Assembly: GCA_947258485.1 (NCBI GenBank)
Contig: CAMYIS010000119.1
Coordinates: 1 to 37,344 of the forward strand
Length of the DNA: 37,344 nucleotides
Source: an uncultured Woeseiaceae bacterium
GTDB taxonomy: Bacteria > Pseudomonadota > Gammaproteobacteria > Steroidobacterales > Woeseiaceae
Direction: 5' to 3'
A program made the translations under genes and the position numbers. Positions 14,708 through 21,626 of the stretch are shown one piece after another (the stretch's first letter is position 1; the number at the start of each line of letters is the position of its first letter). The notes beneath the pieces were generated by a model that worked only from the letters and a program-made list of their open reading frames with translations, searched no databases and was not told the DNA's origin.

Positions 14708-15595
14708 ATGTCGAACTATTACAAGAAAACCATGTCGCTCGCCGGAGTCGATTTTTCCGGCTATTCCGTCGACGACCTTCGGGCGCTCGTGCGCAAGATT
14801 CTCGATGCGAAGATCCACGGCATCTGCTTTAGCCCTTATGTCGAGGGCCAGGGCCCCGGCACCGAGCTGGGAGAAGAACAGATTCGAGAGCGAATGAAAG
14901 TCATCCAGCCGTACGTTCGCTGGATTCGTTCGTTCTCCTGCACCGAAGGCAACGAAATCATTCCGCGAGTCGCTGCAGATAACGGGCTCAAGACCATGGT
15001 CGGCGTCTGGCTCGATGACGACAAGGAGCACAACGAAAAAGAACTCGCAAATGCCATCGAAGTCGCCAAATCCGGCCACGCTAATATTCTCGCCGTGGGC
15101 AACGAGGTGCTGTTGCGCGGTGACCTGACTGAAGACGAACTCATCGACTACATCAATCGCGCCAAACAGGCGGCGCCGGGCGTTGAGGTCGGCTACGTCG
15201 ACGCCTACTTCCTCTTCGTCAATCACCCTCGTGTGACAGAGGCCTGCGACGTAATTCTCGCCAACTGCTATCCGTTCTGGGAGGGTTGCCCCGCCGACCA
15301 CTCGCTGCTCTATATGAAAGAGATGTACCGTCGTGCCGTGCATGCGGCGAACGGCAAAAAAGTCATCATCAGCGAGACCGGCTGGCCCAACGTCGGCACG
15401 GCCGAAGAAGGCGCGGTGCCCTCTTTCGAGAACGCCATCAAGTATTTCATCAACGCCTACCAGTGGGCTGAAGAAGAGAACATAGAGATCTTCTACTTCT
15501 CGTCGTTCGATGAAACCTGGAAAGTGGATGCCGAAGGCGACGTCGGCGCTTACTGGGGCATCTGGGATAAAGACGGTAACTGCAAATATGATTGA
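14708..15595 (+). CDS. GH17 family beta-1,3-glucanase or glucanosyltransferase, cytoplasmic (GH17-A)
   Basis: 295 aa, about the size of one GH17 barrel. LAGVDFSGYS opens the first strand. AVGNEVLLRG places the acid/base at Glu133, and VIISETGWP places the nucleophile at Glu223. FYFSSFDETWK and YWGIWDKDG close the barrel as usual for the family. There is no signal peptide, which is unusual for GH17 and implies action on imported oligosaccharides. Hydrolysis or transglycosylation of beta-1,3-glucan is expected from the family; which one cannot be read here. AAAGGGG lies 7 nt upstream of the ATG. It is 54 nt downstream of the phosphorylase and overlaps the next GH17 gene. Confidence 0.87.
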   Translation: MSNYYKKTMSLAGVDFSGYSVDDLRALVRKILDAKIHGICFSPYVEGQGPGTELGEEQIRERMKVIQPYVRWIRSFSCTEGNEIIPRVAADNGLKTMVGVWLDDDKEHNEKELANAIEVAKSGHANILAVGNEVLLRGDLTEDELIDYINRAKQAAPGVEVGYVDAYFLFVNHPRVTEACDVILANCYPFWEGCPADHSLLYMKEMYRRAVHAANGKKVIISETGWPNVGTAEEGAVPSFENAIKYFINAYQWAEEENIEIFYFSSFDETWKVDAEGDVGAYWGIWDKDGNCKYD

Positions 15596-16553
15596 TAAAC
15601 TCAATGCCCATATCGAGAACGGCAGCGGCACGGTACTCGAACACGGCAACGCTATTTGTTATTCGGGCTACCGCGAGGGTCAATGTCCGGGCCGCGTTTA
15701 CCCGTCCTACGAGGAGGTAAAGGAAGATCTCCTGATCCTTGCGAAAAACTGGAAATTTCTAAGGCTTTACGACAGCAGCCCGCACGCCGAAACAGTGCTC
15801 CAGGTCATTTCCGACGAAGCGTTGAATTTCAAGGTGATGCTCGGCGTGGATATGGGCGCAGAAATGAGCAATCCGCATTGCCCCTGGGGCGCCGAGTTCA
15901 GCGACGAGACGCTCGAGGCCAATCGGCAGGCCAACAATGACCAGGTCGAAAAAGCGATCGCATTGTCGAATCGCTATCCCGAGATTGTGTTTTCCTTGTC
16001 GATAGGTAACGAAGCCAGCGTCGAGTGGAGCGACCACATGGTTCCCGTCGACAATCTCATCGCTTATGTGCGAAAGGTAAAGAATGCAATCAAGCAACCG
16101 GTGACGTTTTGTGAAAACTACGTGCCATGGACGTACAAGCTGGAGCCACTGGCCGCTGAGCTCGATTTTATTTCAGTGCACACCTACCCCGCCTGGGAAT
16201 ACCGGACGATGGAAGACGCACTCGAATATACAAAGCACAACTATCACTCGGTTGTGAATCACTACCCGGGCAAACCCGTCGTGATCACCGAGGCCGGCTG
16301 GACAACGGCCTCCAACGGCCGTGGCATCGAGCCCTGGAATGCGTCCGAGGAACTGCAGGAAAGCTATTACGAGCAGCTGCTCGAATGGACGACCAAAGAG
16401 AGAATTCTCACCTTCGTGTTCGAGGCATTTGACGAGCCCTGGAAAGGCTCACCCGACGAGCTGGAGCCCGAGAAACACTGGGGCTTGTTCACCGTGGAAC
16501 GGACGCCAAAGCTGGTAATGCAGGACCTTTACGCCGAACTTCAGCCCCGATAA
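15588..16553 (+). CDS. GH17 family glucanase, cytoplasmic (GH17-B)
   Basis: 321 aa. AICYSGYREGQCPG opens the barrel. SLSIGNEASVEWSDH gives the acid/base Glu142 and VVITEAGWTT the nucleophile Glu235. FVFEAFDEPWKG and EKHWGLFTVERTPK end it. Those last motifs and HTYPAWE are nearly identical to the C-terminal GH17 half of the two-domain lipoprotein at 21627-23894, so the two share an origin, whereas GH17-A is more distant. ATG at 15588 overlaps the GH17-A stop by 8 nt (translational coupling). An upstream in-frame start at 15510 would lie deep inside GH17-A and is rejected. There is no signal peptide. It is the last gene of the operon. Confidence 0.87.
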   Translation: MIDKLNAHIENGSGTVLEHGNAICYSGYREGQCPGRVYPSYEEVKEDLLILAKNWKFLRLYDSSPHAETVLQVISDEALNFKVMLGVDMGAEMSNPHCPWGAEFSDETLEANRQANNDQVEKAIALSNRYPEIVFSLSIGNEASVEWSDHMVPVDNLIAYVRKVKNAIKQPVTFCENYVPWTYKLEPLAAELDFISVHTYPAWEYRTMEDALEYTKHNYHSVVNHYPGKPVVITEAGWTTASNGRGIEPWNASEELQESYYEQLLEWTTKERILTFVFEAFDEPWKGSPDELEPEKHWGLFTVERTPKLVMQDLYAELQPR

Positions 16554-16600
16554 GCCATTGGTATATTCCAGCAACTCACTGCTTTACAAAGGAAAGTTAT

Positions 16601-16629
16601 TTGACAGCGTTGTCAGAACCAGTTGTAAT
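16601..16629 (+). promoter_or_regulatory. Sigma-70-like promoter of lacI
   Basis: TTGACA (16601-16606), a 17-nt spacer and TGTAAT (16624-16629), a near-consensus promoter. The start would be near 16636, about 44 nt before the ATG. The -35 lies within operator 4, so the regulator probably represses itself. Confidence 0.7.
16602..16615. promoter_or_regulatory. LacI-type operator 4 (lacI autoregulation)
   Basis: TGACAGCGTTGTCA, one position from the perfect palindromes at 9262 and 27802. A degenerate partner TGACAGCTCA lies at 16629-16638, near the predicted transcription start. Confidence 0.77.
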
Positions 16630-16679
16630 GACAGCTCAAATGAAAATAAGAATAATTTCCTCATAGGGGCTGAGATCGG

Positions 16680-17714
16680 ATGGCCAGGCCCACCATATTT
16701 GACGTCGCCAAGGTTGCAGGCGTTTCAATCAAGACCGTGTCGCGCGTCGTCAATAACGAGCCGAACGTGCGCCCATCGACGAGGGAGCGCGTCGAAAATG
16801 CCATCGCCGTGCTCAAGTACCGGCCGGATCAATCCGCCCGCAGCCTGGCAAGCCGACATTCACACCTGATCGGTCTCATCTATGACGATCCGGCGGCGTA
16901 TGACACGCCCAGCGGCGGCTACATCCTCGATTTGCAGCAAGGCGCCCTCAAGGGCTGTAGCACGGGACTAACCGAGCTGCTGATCCACCCCTGCAACTTT
17001 CGCAAGAAAAAAGTCGGCGTCGAACTCAAGGCGTTTATTGAACAAACTCGCCCGGCTGGCATTATCGTTGCCGCACCGCTGTCAAATATGCCGAAGATTA
17101 TCCACGCTATCGAGGCTACGGGCACGCCGTGCGTGCGACTATCTCCTGGCAATGATAGTGGCAAGAGACTTTCCGTGTCGACGAACGATCGTGACGTCAG
17201 TGCCGAAATGACACGCTACCTCGCGGGGCTGGGCCATAAACGTATTGCATTCATTACGGGTGATCCAGACCACAAGGCTGTTGCCAATCGCTTTCTTGGT
17301 TATAAAGACGGACTGAAAGAAAGTGGCCTGGAATTCTCTGAATCGCTCGTCGCTGCCGGCGATAATTCCTTCGGCTCTGGCGAGGCCTGTGCTGAGAAGC
17401 TGCTCAAGGGCAAAAGGCCGCCAACTGCGATCTTTGCGGCTAACGACGACATGGCTGCCGGCGTCCTGCGTGTCGCCAATCGCTTGAACATTGATGTACC
17501 GGGGCAGCTATCCATCGCGGGCTTCGATGATATCGCCCTTGCCCGGCAGGTTGAACCTGCATTGACCACCGTACGACAGCCGCTGGTTCAGATGGCCGAA
17601 CGAGCGGCGTTGGTGTTGGGCAAAAGCAATGCTAACGACAAGGACTCACAAAATGCCGAAGTCATCCCGGCAGTCATAAAAATTCGTGAGTCGACCGGAC
17701 CCGCGCCGCACTGA
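16680..17714 (+). CDS. LacI-family transcriptional regulator, probable repressor of the glucan locus
   Basis: 344 aa, standard length. Residues 4-50 form the LacI helix-turn-helix and hinge (TIFDVAKVAGVSIKTVSRVV, then KYRPDQSARSLAS). The rest is a periplasmic-binding-protein-like sensor domain with IAFITGDPDHKAVANRF, PTAIFAANDDMAAGVLRVA and the C-terminal SIAGFDDIALARQVEPALTT. It would bind an inducing sugar, most likely a short glucan or a product of its breakdown (inference). The palindromic operators with a central CG in the locus match the type of site bound by LacI proteins. ATG at 16680 gives the expected short N-terminus before the HTH; AGGGG lies about 11 nt upstream. It is transcribed alone from its own promoter and converges on the GH-A gene. 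Confidence 0.93.
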   Translation: MARPTIFDVAKVAGVSIKTVSRVVNNEPNVRPSTRERVENAIAVLKYRPDQSARSLASRHSHLIGLIYDDPAAYDTPSGGYILDLQQGALKGCSTGLTELLIHPCNFRKKKVGVELKAFIEQTRPAGIIVAAPLSNMPKIIHAIEATGTPCVRLSPGNDSGKRLSVSTNDRDVSAEMTRYLAGLGHKRIAFITGDPDHKAVANRFLGYKDGLKESGLEFSESLVAAGDNSFGSGEACAEKLLKGKRPPTAIFAANDDMAAGVLRVANRLNIDVPGQLSIAGFDDIALARQVEPALTTVRQPLVQMAERAALVLGKSNANDKDSQNAEVIPAVIKIRESTGPAPH

Positions 17715-17756
17715 ACCACGCTCAACGAACGAAGCGGATGCAGTCGACATAAGTGG

Positions 17757-19091
17757 TTACTGCTTGATTTCCTTAATCTCGCTATTCAGCAGCCGCACCT
17801 CACCTTTCGAGGCGAGGAAGTCCAGGGTCAATTCGTTAATTTTCTGATTGAACGCGGCTTTCTTATCCGTATACGGATCCATGTGCCAAATCTCTGACAG
17901 CACATCGCAGGCCACCCTGGGCCTGGCCGTGGAAACACCATCGGCGTTGGGTGTTCCAAGAGCGGTAATACCAAACCACTCTTCGTTCATGTTGTTCTCG
18001 CCCTCGACCCAGTCGAACAGATACGCCTCGTTTGACCAGGACGCATTGTTATCCTGGATATCGAGATTCTCGATCTGCAGGTATTTCCACCACTCATCAC
18101 GCCACTCGAAGACGAATCCACCGATGGCGTTGCCCTCTTCGCCATTACCGGCTGCCTTGTTGTATATCTCCTGCCATTGGTCTTTGAGTATAAGAGCTTG
18201 CGATAACTGGTCCTCCTCCAAATCTCTTGCATTAAACGCATCGCTGCCGAATTCGAAGAATACGACCGGAAGATCCAGCTTTTCATCGACGTCTTGCCAA
18301 AGTGACGTAAAGCCCTTACCCCTGTATGCGTTGCTTCCCAACAAATCCATGTCGGTGCACAACTCCACGATCAGGTCGATGTACTGAATATCGCCGTTAA
18401 CAATCGTGAACGGGTGATTCGGGTCGATGGATTTACCCGCAGCCATGACCTCATTGAACAAGCTGTAGAGGAATCGCGCCTTTTCCGTATTCTGCTCGCC
18501 TTCCGGCAGGTTCTCGATTTCGAAGCTGGACCATGAAAGTCCGTAGTTGCTCTCGTTGCCGAAGGCAAACATCAATACGCCTGGCACGTCCTTGTAGCGT
18601 ACGACAAAGTCCTGCATATCCCGTTTGAGGGTCTCGCGGGTCAGGGAATCGGAGTAATCGGTAACCGGTATCCACTTGCCACCCACGTTGTAGCCATAGC
18701 GGCCCATGAGCGGATTGATGACCGACATGATGCCGTGCTCGCGGTAGATATATGTCACCCATCGCGGCGGAATCATCGTGAAGCTACGAATCGTGTTCAC
18801 ACCCATGGCATTCATCATGCCGAAATCGTAATCGAGCACCTTCCTGATGAAATCGTCGGATTGTCCGAACAGGTTGTAGCTGTGGTTCTGTCCGCGCGGC
18901 GTGTAGCCCCAGACTACGCCTTTGATGAAGTAGTCTTCTCCGTTAACTTGCAGCTTCCAGCCATTTTCATCCTTGTACGTCGTGACTTTGTCGACTTGTG
19001 CATGACTCACGAATGGTACGCAGAAGACCAGCATAACGGCCAGCATACTGCAGACTTTATGTATGTTCTTGAAGAGGCTTAAAACCGCCAT
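17757..19091 (-). CDS. Secreted clan GH-A glycoside hydrolase (GH2/GH5-like TIM barrel)
   Basis: 444 aa from ATG at 19091; a GTG at 19100 is less likely, since GAGTGG sits just upstream of the ATG. Residues 1-27 are a signal peptide ending SHAQ. The barrel starts with YFIKGVVWGYTPRG and MNAMGVNTIRSFTMIPP. LMFAFGNESNYG supplies the predicted acid/base Glu, and LPVVFFEFGSDAFN the nucleophile Glu at the end of strand 7. This is the clan GH-A layout. It resembles the barrel of GH2 but lacks the GH2 beta-sandwich domains, so I do not assign a family number. It is related in layout to the N-terminal half of the lipoprotein at 21627-23894. A beta-glucan substrate is inferred from context. It is the last gene of the long minus-strand run. 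Confidence 0.72.
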   Translation of the reverse strand: MAVLSLFKNIHKVCSMLAVMLVFCVPFVSHAQVDKVTTYKDENGWKLQVNGEDYFIKGVVWGYTPRGQNHSYNLFGQSDDFIRKVLDYDFGMMNAMGVNTIRSFTMIPPRWVTYIYREHGIMSVINPLMGRYGYNVGGKWIPVTDYSDSLTRETLKRDMQDFVVRYKDVPGVLMFAFGNESNYGLSWSSFEIENLPEGEQNTEKARFLYSLFNEVMAAGKSIDPNHPFTIVNGDIQYIDLIVELCTDMDLLGSNAYRGKGFTSLWQDVDEKLDLPVVFFEFGSDAFNARDLEEDQLSQALILKDQWQEIYNKAAGNGEEGNAIGGFVFEWRDEWWKYLQIENLDIQDNNASWSNEAYLFDWVEGENNMNEEWFGITALGTPNADGVSTARPRVACDVLSEIWHMDPYTDKKAAFNQKINELTLDFLASKGEVRLLNSEIKEIKQ

Positions 19092-19100
19092 CGCGACCAC

Positions 19101-19331
19101 TCTTTTTTAGTTTGGGTTTCTTGGAAAATGTCTAATTATTGCATCGTCTCGATATCACCCGCTCATGCTGTAGTGATGGTGACCTTCTGACCCGGTGTGA
19201 GGCTTCCAGCGTCAAAGTGGGCTTGCTTAAGTGTCGGATTGCAGGCGGCCGTGTAGGGTAATCGACAATTGGCAGCGTTGTAAATTGGCACGAGTCTTTA
19301 TTACATCAAGTTTCAACTCGTGAGATTCCGG
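19101..19331. other. Intergenic region with a 42-codon open frame and a degenerate operator
   Basis: 231 bp between GH16 and the GH-A hydrolase. On the minus strand a GTG-started frame from about 19288 to 19164 reads VPIYNAANCRLPYT... and ends FDAGSLTPGQKVTITTA. It looks protein-like but has no ribosome site and may be a remnant or chance. Inside it, 19270-19283 (TGGCAGCGTTGTAA) matches the operator at 12 of 14 positions without a good -10. No terminator for GH16 is visible. Confidence 0.3.
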
Positions 19332-20282
19332 TCACGGATCGCCCGAGTATACCCTGACGTAGTCGACTTCCATCGTCACGGGGAACGCAGTCGACGCGTT
19401 AGGCGAACCCGGGAAGTTGCCACCAACAGCGACATTGAAGAGTACGTAGAAGGTCTGGTCGAAGGGTGCCGGAAAAGCGGCAGACGATGAGTACCAACTA
19501 TTTTGCATCGCGTAAAGAACACCGTCTACATACCAGCGCATTTCGGTCTCATCCCATTCCAGCGCGTAGTCATGGAATTCAGTGGTGACATCGGTTGACA
19601 CCTGGTACTGGCTACCGGAAGAGTCGTTGGCAGGCCACTCTCCACCATAGTGGAGCGTACCGTAGACAGTGTTTCCACCAGATGCCGCGGCATTTACGGC
19701 CTCCATTACGTCAATCTCACCTGAGGCCGCCCATGAGCCATAGATATCGTCCTGTGGCAGCAGCCAAAACGCGGGCCACAAGCCCTGGCCACCGGGCAAA
19801 CGGATTCGCGCTTCTATGCGGCCGTAACGAAAAGCAAAGCGGTCGCGCGTGTTAATTCTCGACGATGTGAAATTCTTGCCATTCTGCGATTCTCTGCGGG
19901 CCGTCATAACCAGCAGACCGTTGCTCAATTCGGCGCTGTCAGGCAAGTACCACTCCAGCTCGTTGTTGCCCCATCCGGGGATTCCGTACTGACTGCCGTC
20001 TCCGCTCTCGAAGAACCACACTTCGGGGTCCAGCTGCGCGCCGTCAAACTCGTCGCTCCATACGAGGTTCAACGTGTCACCTGGCGATACCGGGAAGTTG
20101 TCTGCCACGGTCAGGACAGGGTCCGTAATATTGACATTGACTGCCGGCGGCGGTGGTGGTGGTGGGGGAGCTACGACTGGCGGGTTACTGCTGCCACCGC
20201 CGCCTCCCCCGCATGCCGAAATGACAAGCAGCGAGAACGGTGGCAGGACGCGTCGCAGTATTCCCTGAGTGCTAAGGACCAA
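19332..20282 (-). CDS. GH16 family laminarinase-type lipoprotein
   Basis: 316 aa. The signal ends in VISAC with Cys24 as lipid anchor, followed by six Gly and an eight-Pro tract, a flexible tether for surface display. The catalytic domain begins near residue 70 (TLNLVWSDEFDGAQLDPEVW). SGEIDVMEAV carries the GH16 ExDxxE signature: nucleophile Glu189, Asp191 and acid/base Glu194. YGRIEARIRLPGGQGLWPAF and the ending MEVDYVRVYSG are standard. The text is of the bacterial beta-1,3-glucanase (GH16_3) kind. The only usable start is TTG at 20282, with GGGAAG upstream, since a stop lies two codons earlier and no ATG or GTG occurs in the signal. No operator precedes it. Confidence 0.9.
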   Translation of the reverse strand: MVLSTQGILRRVLPPFSLLVISACGGGGGGSSNPPVVAPPPPPPPPAVNVNITDPVLTVADNFPVSPGDTLNLVWSDEFDGAQLDPEVWFFESGDGSQYGIPGWGNNELEWYLPDSAELSNGLLVMTARRESQNGKNFTSSRINTRDRFAFRYGRIEARIRLPGGQGLWPAFWLLPQDDIYGSWAASGEIDVMEAVNAAASGGNTVYGTLHYGGEWPANDSSGSQYQVSTDVTTEFHDYALEWDETEMRWYVDGVLYAMQNSWYSSSAAFPAPFDQTFYVLFNVAVGGNFPGSPNASTAFPVTMEVDYVRVYSGDP

Positions 20283-20393
20283 GAATCAACTTCCCGTGAG
20301 CGGAGGCCAATCGAGAATCTACGCGAAATCCTGTGCAGACATCAAATTCCAGACCAGGTGGCTAATGATGAGGTAATAAGAATGCTGAGTGAT

Positions 20394-20594
20394 TTATGCA
20401 GGCTGACGACGCAGGCGCTGCCACAGACGGGGTTTCAGCACCGCGCTGTCTCGGACCTGCTTTCCTCGCTCATCTCGAATCTTGTTGATTCGATCGTCGG
20501 CAATAGCCGGTGCGAAGGTGAACGACGAGATTGTCTTCATTCCGCCGAGGCTAAATGTGAAAGCATCTCGTCCTGGTTTGGCTTTCTCAAACAT
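20394..20594 (-). CDS. Small hypothetical protein, 66 aa
   Basis: ATG at 20594 is preceded by GGAG about 7 nt upstream. The product begins MFEKAKPGRDAFTFSLGGMK and ends with a very basic tail (LKPRLWQRLRRQPA). No signal peptide, membrane span or known domain is seen. It lies between LysR and GH16 in the same orientation. The overlapping plus-strand frame at 20358-20624 has no comparable ribosome site. It could be a real small gene or the remains of a longer one; I do not recognise it. Confidence 0.35.
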   Translation of the reverse strand: MFEKAKPGRDAFTFSLGGMKTISSFTFAPAIADDRINKIRDERGKQVRDSAVLKPRLWQRLRRQPA

Positions 20595-20723
20595 AGTCTC
20601 TCTCCGTGGGGTCGTAATGTATAGCTGTTTTGCGGGCCGCATGCGCCGGACCGACGTGCGAACAATAGAAGCCCGAGGGCAAAGCCACAAACGCAATAAA
20701 TTCAGCTCTGGGTTGAGAAAAAC

Positions 20724-21617
20724 TTATGTGGGATCAGCGAAGTTCTGCAGTATCCAGTCGCGCAGGAGGCGCACGCTTGCGTTTCCGGCACGGTCTTCCT
20801 TGCAGACCAGGTAGTAGCTGACATCAGCGACCAGCTCTTGCTTGAAGAGCCGCACAATACTCCCCTGTTTGAACCACAGGTCGGCCATCGGTACGGGCAC
20901 CATCGCGGCGCCGATACCCCGTTCGGCAGCACGAATCACCGCGATCATCGAGTCCAGACGGGTTACCTTGGCGTCTTTGGGTAAATGGATGCCGGACGCT
21001 TTCGCCCACTTTTTCCAGGCCTTTGGCCGCGTCTCATGAACAATTATCGGGAAATCGCTGACAATCGTTTTCTTCTTGACGATCATCGCCTTCTTAAAAT
21101 CTGGCGAACCTGCCGGGACCATGCGAAGCGGAAATAGCAGGTTTGACGGCATGTCCGAGGGCGGCGATCGAAACAGCCGTATCGACAAATCGGCGTCCGG
21201 CGGGTGTTTTTCTGAAGACTCATCGCTCGTACCGACCTGGATATCTATCTCCGGGTGTTCGGCCGTGAAATCACTGAGACGAGGCACGAAATATTCGCTC
21301 GCAAAAAAAGGTTGCACCGAAATACGAATCGAGCTGCTTATGGCACCCTTCTTATATTGGGCAACAATGGCATCGAGTTGCTCGATCAGAGGGCTGGCCT
21401 CTTTGTACAGCAATCGACCGGTCTCAGTGAGACTTGTCTCGCGGCCCGTACGATCAAAGAGCTGCTCACCCAACTCCTCCTCGAGGCTCTTTATCTGGTG
21501 GCTGACGGCAGAGGCAGTAATGAAAAGCTCGTCGCTTGCCGTGCGAAAGCTCTCATAACGTGCCGCGACGCAGAAGGTTCGCAGTCCGCGCAGGGAGATC
21601 TTGGGCTTCTTAAGCAT
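20724..21617 (-). CDS. LysR-family transcriptional regulator (GcvA-like)
   Basis: About 297 aa. The N-terminal helix-turn-helix region (LRGLRTFCVAARYESFRTAS, then LFITASAVSHQIKSLEEELG and FDRTGRETSLTETGRLL) is typical LysR, with wording close to the GcvA subgroup. The C-terminal half is a periplasmic-binding-like effector domain (IRISVQPFFASEYFVPRLSD). The start is ATG at 21617 or TTG at 21626; the latter directly follows the stop of the upstream glycosidase, so translational coupling is likely. LysR genes are usually divergent from their targets; here it is embedded in a catabolic run, so its target and effector are open. It adds a second control layer to the locus. Confidence 0.88.
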   Translation of the reverse strand: MLKKPKISLRGLRTFCVAARYESFRTASDELFITASAVSHQIKSLEEELGEQLFDRTGRETSLTETGRLLYKEASPLIEQLDAIVAQYKKGAISSSIRISVQPFFASEYFVPRLSDFTAEHPEIDIQVGTSDESSEKHPPDADLSIRLFRSPPSDMPSNLLFPLRMVPAGSPDFKKAMIVKKKTIVSDFPIIVHETRPKAWKKWAKASGIHLPKDAKVTRLDSMIAVIRAAERGIGAAMVPVPMADLWFKQGSIVRLFKQELVADVSYYLVCKEDRAGNASVRLLRDWILQNFADPT

Positions 21618-21626
21618 CGATGCCAA

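Noticed and set aside
14705-15649. Minus-strand 314-codon frame opposite GH17-A
   Set aside because: GH17-A on the plus strand has both catalytic glutamates and a good ribosome site; the reverse frame has no motif.
17715-17756. Terminator between convergent lacI and the GH-A gene
   Set aside because: Only a 6-bp AACCAC/GTGGTT pair with a long loop and no T run.
20140-20210. G/C-rich low-complexity repeat
   Set aside because: It is simply the Gly6 and Pro8 tether of the GH16 lipoprotein.
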